A stretch of DNA of 64,000 bases, taken from NCBI GenBank assembly GCA_040290295.1, contig PSMW01000009.1, forward strand, positions 48,040 through 112,039. The letters run 5' to 3'. Positions 16,490-24,211 of this stretch are shown here, piece after piece; position 1 is the first letter of the stretch; every line of letters starts with the position of its first letter. Both the position numbers and the translations under genes were made by a program. Under the pieces are notes generated by a model that had not been told where the DNA came from, ran no database searches, and saw nothing but the letters and a program-made list of their open reading frames with translations. This DNA is from CAADGV01 sp040290295. GTDB taxonomy: Bacteria; Bacteroidota; Ignavibacteria; UBA10030; UBA6906.

Positions 16490-16917
16490 ATGTAGAGATG
16501 ATGCTGGACGGTTGTTTCTCGAGTTGATGGACTTAGCGGAGCTGAGGGAGGGATCGAGGATCGAGATGGGAATGTTGAGGTTGGACGTTCAGAGTTTTGG
16601 AGCTTGGAGCTTGAGTATTGGAATTTGCGCCTCCGAGCGCCCGTCACCCTTCGACTCCGCTTCGCTGCGCTCAGGGTGACGCACACCAGTATCACACGTC
16701 AGGTTGAGCGCAGTGAAGCGAGGCGAAGTCGAAACCTCCTTCACAGACACCCTCGGGATATGTTGCGCGCACACTGCGCCGATTATGGATGCTTCGCCCG
16801 CATTCGACAGTGTTCAGTATAGCCCCTTTCTGTTGCCGCACTCGACGGTTCGCGTAAACCGTGGCAGTCGATACCGCGGGTTGCAAATGTTTCCCACCCC
16901 TCGCTGTTTTGACTTCC
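16490..16917. other. Non-coding region carrying dispersed repeats
   Basis: There is no credible gene. The first half holds low-complexity direct repeats such as TTGGAGCTTGGAGCTTG around 16598-16612. The middle holds the hairpin repeat at 16643-16740. The rest is featureless until the EVE promoter. Confidence 0.5.
16643..16740. repeat. Two copies of a hairpin-forming dispersed repeat
   Basis: Copy one (16643-16680) is bounded by GTCACCCT and AGGGTGAC around a core of CGACTCCGCTTCGC. A degenerate second copy in the other orientation follows at about 16700-16740 (AGGTTGAGCGCAGTGAAGCG). This CCTTCGACT-CAGGGTGAC class is a common intergenic repeat in many bacterial genomes. That commonness is from general knowledge and was not counted here. 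Confidence 0.6.
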
Positions 16918-16948
16918 TTGCATTCCCCTCCCATTTCCATTAACTTCT
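16918..16948 (+). promoter_or_regulatory. Promoter TTG-N20-TAACTTCT
   Basis: TTG at 16918-16920 and TAACTTCT at 16941-16948 have the 20-nt gap. Transcription would start near 16955, upstream of the AAAGGA and GTG start of the EVE gene, which excludes longer start choices. Confidence 0.45.
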
Positions 16949-16974
16949 ACGCGCACATCGAAAGGAATCTGTGT

Positions 16975-17379
16975 GTGACGTATTGGCTGTTGAAAACCGA
17001 GCCATCCGAGTATTCGTACGGCGATTTGGAGCAGGAAGGCAAGACCAGGTGGGATGGCGTTTCAAACAACCTTGCTTTGATGCATCTCCGTTCCATGGTG
17101 AAAGGAGACCGTGCGTTGATCTACCACTCGGGGAAAGAAAAAGCTCTCGTCGGCATCGCGGAGATCGTCTCCTCTCCGTATCCCGATCCACGGCGGAACA
17201 ACCCAAAAATAGTTGTGGTGGATATTGTGCCACGACAACGATTGGCAAAGCCGGTGCCACTCGATGCTATCAAGGCACGGAAAGTCTTCGCACACCTTCC
17301 GTTGGTACGTATGCCCCGTCTTTCGGTGATGCCGTTGTCCAGTCAAGACTGGAACGCGCTTCTTGCCATGGCGAAGTAG
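16975..17379 (+). CDS. EVE-domain protein (YTH-like fold, likely modified-base reader)
   Basis: The 134-residue protein is a single EVE domain. It opens with YWLLKTEPSEYSYGDLEQEGKTRWDGVSN, followed by MVKGDRALIYHSGKEKALVGIAEIV and a basic tail. The domain is related to PUA and YTH folds and is thought to bind modified bases in DNA or RNA. EVE proteins occur both as stand-alone housekeeping proteins and in defence islands, and nothing defensive is seen here. The start is the GTG at 16975, with AAAGGA 8 nt upstream. A longer reading from 16861 would begin before the promoter. The CBS-protein gene follows after 5 nt. Confidence 0.9.
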   Translation: MTYWLLKTEPSEYSYGDLEQEGKTRWDGVSNNLALMHLRSMVKGDRALIYHSGKEKALVGIAEIVSSPYPDPRRNNPKIVVVDIVPRQRLAKPVPLDAIKARKVFAHLPLVRMPRLSVMPLSSQDWNALLAMAK

Positions 17380-17384
17380 GTTGT

Positions 17385-18704
17385 ATGGACGTCTTTCTCG
17401 TTCCGCTGAAGCTTGCGGCGGTTTTCGGTTTAGTGTTGCTCAATGGCTTCTTCGTTGCCGCTGAGTTTGCCATCGTGAAAGTCCGAACAACCCAAATCGA
17501 GCCGCTGCTGCGCAAAGGGCAGAAGCGTGCTCGGATTGCTCATGAAGTTATTACCCATCTCGACGCGTATCTTTCGGCGACCCAGCTTGGCATTACGCTC
17601 ACCAGTCTCGGCTTGGGATGGTTGGGCGAGCCGTTCGTTGCAGACCTTTTGGAACCCATCTTTGCCTTCGTCGGGATCGTCAACCCGACGGCTCTGACCA
17701 CCGTGTCTTTTGCTGTTGCGTTCGGTTTCATCACGTTCCTGCACATTGTGCTGGGGGAATTGGCGCCGAAATCGCTCGCCATCCAGCGGGCGCAAAGCGT
17801 GACACTCCGCGCCGCCGGTCCTCTGCATCTGTTCTTTGTTGTCTTCAAGCCGGCAATTTGGGCACTGAACGGGGCGGCGAACTATTTTTTGCGCATGGTC
17901 GGCATTCAACCCGTCAGCGAGAACGATCTTGCACATTCCGAAGAGGAATTGCGTATCCTGCTCAGTCACGGTAAGAACATCACCGCAACGAGTCGGAACA
18001 TTCTGCTGAAGGCGATGGAGTTACGCGAGCGCACGGTGCGGGAAGTGATGGTACCCCGCAGGCAAGTCGTCTTTCTTTCCAGCGAACGCACACTGGAGGA
18101 GAATCTCGCAGCCGCACTCGAATTCCATTTCACGCGGTATCCACTCTGCGAGCGCGACTTGGATAATGTGCTTGGCATGATTCACCTCAAAGACCTTTTC
18201 AGGTTGCAGCACACCAAGGGCGACGCTACAGATCTGCTCTCCATTAGGCGCGATGTCTTGTTCGTTCCGGAAACGACACCGCTGGAAAAGCTCCTCAACA
18301 CCTTTCTGACAAAAAAAATGCTCATGGCAATTGTGGTTGATGAGTATGGCGGGACAACCGGTTTGATCACGCTCGAAGATATTCTGGAGGAGTTGGTAGG
18401 GGAAATTCGCGACGAGTTCGACGTTGAGCCGCTGATGGTGCAACGCGTTGGCGAACAGGAATTTGTGGTGGACGGAACGATGCCGCTGCACGATTTTGCC
18501 CGCATGTTCGATGTCGTTCCTGATACGAAGGATGTCGTTACGCTCAGCGGCTATGTCGTGCATCGGATCGGCCGAGTACCAGAAAAAGGTACCAACCTCC
18601 AGTTGGGTTCATGGCACGCCGTCGTCGAAGCAGTTGACGGAAAGAAAGTCAAGCAACTCAGGATGAAGAAACTGCCTTCGAACACCAAGACGCACACAGG
18701 ATGA
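17385..18704 (+). CDS. CNNM/CorC-HlyC family membrane protein with CBS domains
   Basis: The 439-residue protein has a DUF21/CNNM transmembrane domain (residues 1-200, with GFFVAAEFAIVKVRTTQIEPL and ITLTSLGLGWLGEPF), a CBS pair (about 215-345, with REVMVPRRQVVFL and IVVDEYGGTTGLITLEDILEE) and a C-terminal CorC_HlyC domain (about 355-430, DGTMPLHDFARMF). Such proteins are linked to magnesium or other cation export and are often mislabelled haemolysins. ATP/Mg binding by the CBS pair is a family property. It follows the EVE gene by 5 nt and overlaps the next gene by ATGA. Confidence 0.9.
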   Translation: MDVFLVPLKLAAVFGLVLLNGFFVAAEFAIVKVRTTQIEPLLRKGQKRARIAHEVITHLDAYLSATQLGITLTSLGLGWLGEPFVADLLEPIFAFVGIVNPTALTTVSFAVAFGFITFLHIVLGELAPKSLAIQRAQSVTLRAAGPLHLFFVVFKPAIWALNGAANYFLRMVGIQPVSENDLAHSEEELRILLSHGKNITATSRNILLKAMELRERTVREVMVPRRQVVFLSSERTLEENLAAALEFHFTRYPLCERDLDNVLGMIHLKDLFRLQHTKGDATDLLSIRRDVLFVPETTPLEKLLNTFLTKKMLMAIVVDEYGGTTGLITLEDILEELVGEIRDEFDVEPLMVQRVGEQEFVVDGTMPLHDFARMFDVVPDTKDVVTLSGYVVHRIGRVPEKGTNLQLGSWHAVVEAVDGKKVKQLRMKKLPSNTKTHTG

Positions 18705-19408
18705 TGCGTTCAAAGCTTATGCTCAGCATAGCGCCATGTGCCGCCCTCGGTTCGCCGGTGCGCGCGCAATACGACGAGCGACCGTATGAACATCCGACGG
18801 ACAGATTCGTCCATGCCGGAGTATTTGTTCGCGACTTCGAGCCGCGCGATTCGAATACAGCCCCGGATTCGTTTCGCATCGCATACCGTCGGCTCATGCC
18901 CGCGATCGGGTTTCGCCAGGGCCTTGTGGATGTAACGTTCGGGTACACGCGCTTCTCGCTGCGGGGCCAAAGCAAAGCGGCGATCGTTGCAGCAGTTACC
19001 GTTGGTAGTGAGTTTCCGCTTCTCTTCTCTCGGCCTCACGCCTTGCTCGTGCGTTTCACCGTTTCCAGCGACTATACACGATCGGATAACACCGGCAGTG
19101 ACAAGGAGGCGTTTAACGTCGGTAGCGCAGGCATGGGAGTAGGTCTGCGGTATCGTGCAGTGGGGAGGGAGCTTGAATGCTCACTCTCGGTAGTCGAAGC
19201 GATCCATCTCAGCTTCGAAGCGTTCAGCACGGGCACCGGTTTTTCTGCCACCACGTTGGGCGAGGCTCTGGTTCTCCTCCGCACCATTCCCATCGTCGAT
19301 GGCATTGCTTTCGGCTACCGCATTCGGTACCAGACGTGGAATATGAGCAACGCCGCGTTCGACTATCGTTCCCTCTCACTTGGGGCGTTCCTCGGTTTCC
19401 TTTTCTAA
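18701..19408 (+). CDS. Predicted outer-membrane beta-barrel protein, unknown function
   Basis: The 235-residue product has a signal peptide ending in VRAQ. Its body has alternating hydrophobic/polar strands (IAYRRLMPAIGFRQGLVDVTFGYTRFSL, GVGLRYRAVGRELECSLSVV) and ends in LGAFLGFLF, a typical barrel terminus with a C-terminal Phe. No family is recognised. It overlaps the CBS-protein gene by 4 nt, so the two are translationally coupled, which is an unusual inner-/outer-membrane pairing. It converges with the next gene, with only 7 nt between the stops. Confidence 0.65.
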   Translation: MMRSKLMLSIAPCAALGSPVRAQYDERPYEHPTDRFVHAGVFVRDFEPRDSNTAPDSFRIAYRRLMPAIGFRQGLVDVTFGYTRFSLRGQSKAAIVAAVTVGSEFPLLFSRPHALLVRFTVSSDYTRSDNTGSDKEAFNVGSAGMGVGLRYRAVGRELECSLSVVEAIHLSFEAFSTGTGFSATTLGEALVLLRTIPIVDGIAFGYRIRYQTWNMSNAAFDYRSLSLGAFLGFLF

Positions 19409-19415
19409 GAACTGT

Positions 19416-19967
19416 TTACGAACTGCTCACCGAAGGAGAAGGATGTTGTGGAGGAGAGGATGAGTTCGCCCCTTCCACGATCTTTCTTGTTTCGTAGGAG
19501 CGAATATCATTGGGTGTCGCGCTCACTCGTGCCATGGCGAAGTCGATGTGGTCTGCCCACGAATGAGCATCAGGGTCGTTCCCGAACCGCTCGCGCAAAC
19601 TCTGCGTAGCCGCCGAGACGATCGCTAACGGTTTGCTGAGACTTTCCTGAAACAGCAACGTCACCTCTTCGATGAGACGCAGTTTCGTCCGTTGATGTTC
19701 CACCTCCATCTGCATTTGCCGCTGACGTTGTTCTTGTTCGCTCGCCAACTTCCGATACCGCTGCATCTGCACTACTACGAATGCGACGAGCCACATCAAA
19801 ATGAGCGAATCGAATTGAAGCACGAAATCGATGATCGTTCGTTTGGTCGATGCGTGCTCCATCAAGTTGATCGAGGTGAACAAGAAATAGCTGTAGATGA
19901 CCAGAGCCGAAACGAGGATGGAGTACTTATTAAGAAAATCTTTCAGCATGACATACAACGATTTCAC
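19416..19967 (-). CDS. Two-TM coiled-coil protein with a histidine-kinase-like dimerisation hairpin
   Basis: The 183-residue protein has two membrane segments (about residues 15-34 and 50-67) with almost no periplasmic loop, then a coiled coil rich in Gln, Arg and Glu (QMQRYRKLASEQEQRQRQMQMEVEHQRTK is the core). A helical hairpin follows (LLFQESLSKPLAIVSAATQSLRERF ... WADHIDFAMARV). The hairpin resembles the HisKA dimerisation domain, but the phosphorylated His is absent and no ATPase domain follows. It could be a non-catalytic scaffold. The start overlaps the TPR/TM gene stop by 4 nt. This is the last gene of a three-gene operon. Confidence 0.6.
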   Translation of the reverse strand: MKSLYVMLKDFLNKYSILVSALVIYSYFLFTSINLMEHASTKRTIIDFVLQFDSLILMWLVAFVVVQMQRYRKLASEQEQRQRQMQMEVEHQRTKLRLIEEVTLLFQESLSKPLAIVSAATQSLRERFGNDPDAHSWADHIDFAMARVSATPNDIRSYETRKIVEGANSSSPPQHPSPSVSSS

Positions 19968-20908
19968 TGCATCATCTCCTTTGTGTTGGTCGATATGGTC
20001 GAATCTTCGGTTGTTGCCTTCTCTACGGGGGCCGAGTGCGGTTCCGCCTTCGGCACCGGCTTCGCGGGTTGCGGAGAAACCGCGCGTGGAGCATTCGGAA
20101 TGGTTTTGCCATCCTCCTCGTGCCGGAATGTCGTGAGAAGGTAGGAGGCAACAATGGCAATGAGAATCAACACAGCCGAGCTGACAAGAAACGACCGCGT
20201 GCGCGACCGACTTGATGTTGCCGTGCGCTCGTTCGGCCGTTCACGCGCCGGCTTTGCCGTTGCCGATGGCGGCGGTGGTGATGCCTTCGCGAGAATGGCA
20301 TCGAAATCCGGTGTCGTTATTTCCATAAGGTCCTTGAGCGATGTGCTCGGGGCGCTCCTCCTCGTACCGGCAGGTGTTGGCGAAGAATGCTCGTTCCCTT
20401 CGGCTTTTGCGACGTGTTGCGCTGCGATCAGCTCACTGAGCTTGCGTGTGTATTCGAGCGCTGCCTGATCATTCGGGTCGAGTGTGCGAATGCGATTGAC
20501 CTCTTCCAGCGCCGCAATGTATTCGCCTCGACGCATGAGAGCATCGGTGATCTGGAAGTATTGACGTTTGAGGGAAGCAAGCGCCTGGGTGCGTGCAGCC
20601 GAGTCGCTTGCCCTTCGCTGTTCCGGCTCCGCAACGGCTTTGCCTTCCAACGATTCGAACGCACGCATGAAGAGAGAGCTCAAGGGCTCTCGCAGCGAGT
20701 CCCTATCGGGAGATGTATGTGCCTCCGCTTCGGCGAGGCGTGCAAGCTGGACGTGCAGTCCTGCCACGAAGATGTTCTTGGGGCAGAGCGCTTTGAGGTG
20801 TTCTGCTCGTTCCAACGCTTCTTCCGTACGTGCGTCTTGCACGAGCGTGCGGATTTGTGCTAAGAGTTCCAAGGGGGTCGGCGATGGTGTGCTCGAGAGA
20901 GCCGTCAT
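19964..20908 (-). CDS. TPR protein with a single membrane anchor
   Basis: The 314-residue protein has an N-terminal TPR-like helical region (residues 10-165, with MRRGEYIAALEEVNRIRTLDPNDQAALEY near 140), a Pro/Ser/Thr-rich linker (170-235), one membrane segment (SFLVSSAVLILIAIVASYLLTTF, about 240-262) and a Pro-rich exterior tail. The TPR part is therefore cytoplasmic. No catalytic motif is seen. It is the middle gene of a three-gene minus-strand operon, 15 nt after the larger TPR gene and coupled by ATGA to the two-TM coiled-coil gene. A membrane-tethered scaffold is likely. The partner is unknown. Confidence 0.65.
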   Translation of the reverse strand: MTALSSTPSPTPLELLAQIRTLVQDARTEEALERAEHLKALCPKNIFVAGLHVQLARLAEAEAHTSPDRDSLREPLSSLFMRAFESLEGKAVAEPEQRRASDSAARTQALASLKRQYFQITDALMRRGEYIAALEEVNRIRTLDPNDQAALEYTRKLSELIAAQHVAKAEGNEHSSPTPAGTRRSAPSTSLKDLMEITTPDFDAILAKASPPPPSATAKPARERPNERTATSSRSRTRSFLVSSAVLILIAIVASYLLTTFRHEEDGKTIPNAPRAVSPQPAKPVPKAEPHSAPVEKATTEDSTISTNTKEMMQ

Positions 20909-20923
20909 GGTGTTCGGTCGTCC

Positions 20924-22144
20924 TTACGAAGATTGTGCGCTGATCGTGTTCTTGTACACCAAGCGAAGGGGAGATGCGCCGGCGCGCTGTTGCATCTGGC
21001 GGACGCGCACTTCAACGTCGCGCGCGTCGGTGTTCGACGGATCGATCATATACGCCTGAACGATTTCATCGAGTGCGCGTTGAAATTGTCCGTGCCTGGC
21101 AAACTCTTCAGCCGCCAGCAGGTGGAGTTTGATTTGCACTTCTTGCTGCGCTTTGACGCGTTCGGCTTCTTCTCGCCGTCGTTCTGCGTCCAACCGGTCG
21201 CGCAAAGCCCAGAGTTCTTTCTCCAACGCTTTCAGCTCGCTGTTTGCGGGTGCAAGGATCAACCCCAAGGCGATCTCCGCTGCCGCGTCGTCGAGACGTC
21301 CAGCCTTGAGCAAGTCTCGTGCGGTCTGGATATGCGCTTTTGTTTCCGCTGCCTGGCGTTCGAGCGTTTTGATCTCCTCCCACTTCTGCCAGGTAGTGAG
21401 AATTTCGGTTTGAAGCGCGTAGAACTCCTCGTCGGCAGGAAATGCCGCAAGCGCTTCGTTCACCATCCTGAGCGCGTCGTCGAATGCCGTGCGCGCAAAT
21501 GCCGTGCGGATTTCCAGAAGCAAGGCATGTCGCTGTTGTTCCTTTTCTGCTCGCCGATGCTCATCTCGTTGCGCGAGAATCTCTTCGCGCATGCGAACAA
21601 GTTCTTCGTCGTGCGGATCGGCCCTCAAGCCGTCCTCTATTTCCTCCAATGCCTCATCGAACTTCTCACGTTCGAGGAATCGCCGCGCAACAATCAACTG
21701 CGTGTGTGCAGCAGGCGAAATCCGGCGAGAGCCAGATTGCTTCGCGTTCTGAATCTCTTGCTCGAGTTGCTGTGCTCGTTCATTCATCGGGTCGCACAAC
21801 AACGCCAGCGTTACTTCGGCTAAGGCGAGGTCGTATTCACCTTCGAGGAAGTAGCGATGTGCTTTCGTGAGATAATGGTCGTCCGATCGCTGTTCGGATT
21901 CGTTCTGGTGACTGCGTTCTGGCGCAGGAACGTTCCGTTCGATCTCTTCCAAGCGTTTGCGCTCTTGTGCCTCGCCGAGAGAAACGGCAAGCTGTTGCGC
22001 CTCTTGGTGCGCAGGATCGATCTGGAGCGCGGCATTGAGCGCGCTCATCGCTTCCTCCAGTGCTCCTTCTGCAAGCGCATGGCGGGAGCGTGCGAGCAGT
22101 TCCTGTATGGGTGAGGGTAACATTTCCTTCATAACCTTTTCCAT
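20924..22144 (-). CDS. Soluble TPR protein with six spaced repeats
   Basis: The preferred start (MEKVMKEMLPSP at 22144) gives 406 residues. Six units share the pattern (D/E)xAL-x2-(I/V)-x3-L-x3-P-x3-E-x3-L-x2-E(I/L), for example YDLALAEVTLALLCDP, FDEALEEIEDGLRADP and LDDAAAEIALGLILAP. They are separated by charged coiled-coil linkers of about 30-40 residues. There is no signal peptide or membrane segment. An upstream extension of 43 codons is possible but has an unlikely composition. It is the first gene of the operon with the membrane-anchored TPR protein and the two-TM coiled-coil protein, and probably assembles with them. The function is unknown. Confidence 0.65.
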   Translation of the reverse strand: MEKVMKEMLPSPIQELLARSRHALAEGALEEAMSALNAALQIDPAHQEAQQLAVSLGEAQERKRLEEIERNVPAPERSHQNESEQRSDDHYLTKAHRYFLEGEYDLALAEVTLALLCDPMNERAQQLEQEIQNAKQSGSRRISPAAHTQLIVARRFLEREKFDEALEEIEDGLRADPHDEELVRMREEILAQRDEHRRAEKEQQRHALLLEIRTAFARTAFDDALRMVNEALAAFPADEEFYALQTEILTTWQKWEEIKTLERQAAETKAHIQTARDLLKAGRLDDAAAEIALGLILAPANSELKALEKELWALRDRLDAERRREEAERVKAQQEVQIKLHLLAAEEFARHGQFQRALDEIVQAYMIDPSNTDARDVEVRVRQMQQRAGASPLRLVYKNTISAQSS

Positions 22145-22449
22145 GGTGACAGACACCCTCTCGTAGGAAGAGTGTCCTCCGAACTGAGGAGAACACGCCT
22201 TGACCTGTACAAATGGAACGCCATGCAGATGCATGGATTTTCTCAAGCACTGTTTCGCCCTTGTGGTGACCACCGACGCCGGACATTGTTCGATTGTAGA
22301 AACTTCCGTTGCTCTCCGCTACCTTTGCCAACGACTCGAGAACGATCTTTGCACATCATCACCGATCGGCGAATGAGTATTTGAGTTCCAGATTGCTTAT
22401 GCTCGTGCGGCAGTGCTTCGATCAATCCATCACTTCCACGACTCTCGAT
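22145..22449. other. Divergent intergenic region between TPR operon and oxidoreductase
   Basis: This 305-nt region holds a perfect TAnnTTTG box (TACCTTTG, 22320-22327) for the plus strand. The nearest upstream TTG gives a 23-nt gap rather than 20, so promoter support is partial. I see no coding frame and no promoter for the minus-strand operon. Confidence 0.35.
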
Positions 22450-23451
22450 ATGAAGATGAAAGCAATGGTTCTGCAGGGCAAAGCATCCCCATTTGTGATG
22501 TTGGAGCTTCCAATCCCCAAGCCTGCTGCTGATGAGGCGTTGGTGAAACTCTCGGCTGCAGCGCTCAATCGGCGCGATTGGTACATTCAACAGGGAACCT
22601 ATCCTCGCACACGTTATCCGGTGATCATCGGATCGGATGGTGCGGGCGTCGTGGCTGACGTTGGGTCGAACGTGTCTCGCTCGCTCATCGGCTCCGAGGT
22701 AATTATCAATCCTTCGCACAATTGGGGAGCCGATCCGAAGGTACAACAGCGCGACTTCAAAGTGCTTGGCTTTCCCGACAGCGGCACGCTCGCAGAGTTC
22801 ATCGCTGTCCCCGCCAAGTACGTTCTTCCGAAACCTCCCTCGCTCAACTTCGAGGAAGCCGCAGCGGTGGCGTTGGTGGGATTGACTGCTTACCGTGCGC
22901 TTTTCACACGAGGGACGATGGAGCGAACCGATCGTGTGCTGGTGACAGGCATCGGTGGTGGTGTGGCAATCACAGCATTGCAATTTGCGCGTGCGTTTGG
23001 CGCGACGGTGTACGTCACGTCCGGCTCGGATGAGAAGCTGGGCAAGGCGATGGCGTTGGGCGCTGTCGAAGGCGTGAATTACTCACGCCCATCGTGGACA
23101 GAGGAGTTGAAAAAGGTGTCTGAAGGATTCGATCTCATCATCGATGGTGCTGCAGGTCCAGGTTTCGCAGAGCTGTTGGATGTTGCTGCCCCCGCAGGCC
23201 GCATCGTTGTGTATGGTTCGGTGCAGGGCAAAATTCAGAATGCCGAGCCGGCGCGCATCTTCTGGAAACAACTCTCCATCCTCGGCTCGACGATGGGAAC
23301 GGAGGACGAGTTCGTTGCGATGCTGCGCTTCGTCGAACGCTATGCGATCAAACCGGTTATCGACAGTGTCTATCCTCTCGCGGCTGCAAACAATGCGATG
23401 GAGCGACTGGCAAGCGGCAAACAGTTCGGCAAGATCGTGCTGCGCCATTAA
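22450..23451 (+). CDS. Zinc-independent MDR-family alcohol dehydrogenase/quinone oxidoreductase-like protein
   Basis: The 333-residue protein is a medium-chain dehydrogenase/reductase. The N-terminal GroES-like domain has LNRRDWYIQQGTYPRTRYPVIIGSDGAGVV. The NAD(P)-binding domain has VLVTGIGGGVAITALQFARAFGATVYVT and SDEKLGKAMALGA. The catalytic zinc Cys/His and the structural zinc cluster of alcohol dehydrogenases are missing, so a quinone- or enone-reducing NADPH enzyme is more likely. The substrate is not evident. ATGs at 22450 and 22456 are both possible starts. Confidence 0.85.
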   Translation: MKMKAMVLQGKASPFVMLELPIPKPAADEALVKLSAAALNRRDWYIQQGTYPRTRYPVIIGSDGAGVVADVGSNVSRSLIGSEVIINPSHNWGADPKVQQRDFKVLGFPDSGTLAEFIAVPAKYVLPKPPSLNFEEAAAVALVGLTAYRALFTRGTMERTDRVLVTGIGGGVAITALQFARAFGATVYVTSGSDEKLGKAMALGAVEGVNYSRPSWTEELKKVSEGFDLIIDGAAGPGFAELLDVAAPAGRIVVYGSVQGKIQNAEPARIFWKQLSILGSTMGTEDEFVAMLRFVERYAIKPVIDSVYPLAAANNAMERLASGKQFGKIVLRH

Positions 23452-23476
23452 ACCGCCTGGTGGATGGCGGAGTCTC

Positions 23477-23903
23477 ATGTTTGCCAGACGCACGACGCGC
23501 GGCAGATCTCATCCTGAACATATCCCGTGGGAGTGTACCAGGCGAACAATCCTTCTCACCCTGCTAAGTGCAATCATCATAGTTGTTCTTCCATCCACAA
23601 CCATGCTTGCGCAAGGTCCTTGGCGCGCTCGGCTTTCGCCGGAAGAACGAACGGCACAGTTGAAGAAAGCACTCAACCTCTCGGACGAACAAGCAGCAAA
23701 AGTGAAAGCGATATTCGAGCAGCACGACAAAGAGTTGCGCAAACTTTTCGATCAAAAAAAACACTGGCGATCGCTCCGTCATGCGCGAAGCTGTGCGGCA
23801 CAAGGCGGCCGAAACCGACGAGAAGATTCTCGCTCTTCTCAACGCGGAGCAGAAGGCGAAGTACAAGCAGTGGGTGCAGAAACGCCGTGAGCGTTTCCAG
23901 TAG
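23477..23903 (+). pseudogene. Spy/LTXXQ-like periplasmic protein gene, frameshifted at an A8 tract
   Basis: The first frame encodes a membrane or signal segment (RRTILLTLLSAIIIVVLPSTTMLAQG), then LSPEERTAQLKKALNLSDEQAAKVKAIF and HDKELRKLFDQK. This is the LTxxQ-type helical repeat of Spy/CpxP-like periplasmic proteins. At the run of eight A at 23754-23761 the frame breaks. Removing one A restores NTGDRSVMREAVRHKAAE followed by EKILALLNAEQKAKYKQWVQ and a stop at 23903, giving a normal protein of 141 residues. Either the A8 is a sequencing overcall, or the gene is inactive, or slippage rescues it. Spy-like proteins act as small periplasmic chaperones or metal sensors. Confidence 0.8.
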
Positions 23904-24211
23904 CGGCGAGACTAACAGTTTCTCGCTTTACACATCTTTACCACAAATATGGTATTGCACCTCCTGCGACTGTTGTGTTTCTTGTATACACGGGTTGCAC
24001 GTGTGCCGTGAATGGTGACGGTGACTTTGTTGCCTCAGCACCAACGGATCAGACCTCGACAAGCGAGTTCCTGCAGACCCCTCGCCCGGTTCACCGCCTC
24101 CGCTTTCTCTTCTCTTTCTCACTTGGTAACGATCGGCAGAGTGGATCCCAAACCCCCACTTGTTTTTCCTTCCACACTCTCCTACATTGATACACAAAGG
24201 TTTTCTTCGCC
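23904..24211. other. Intergenic leader before the two-component genes
   Basis: This 308-nt region contains the promoter at 24160-24190 but no convincing gene. A weak sigma54-like GG-N10-GC pair at 24020-24033 was considered and rejected. Confidence 0.4.
24160..24190 (+). promoter_or_regulatory. Promoter TTG-N20-TACATTGA
   Basis: TTG at 24160-24162 and TACATTGA at 24183-24190 are separated by 20 nt and lie just before the histidine-kinase ATG at 24212. Confidence 0.5.

Noticed and set aside
24018..24034. Possible sigma54 promoter (GG-N10-GC, ending TTGC) before the histidine kinase
   Set aside because: Only the core dinucleotides fit, the -24 half is poor, and a better TTG-N20-TACATTGA promoter lies closer to the start.
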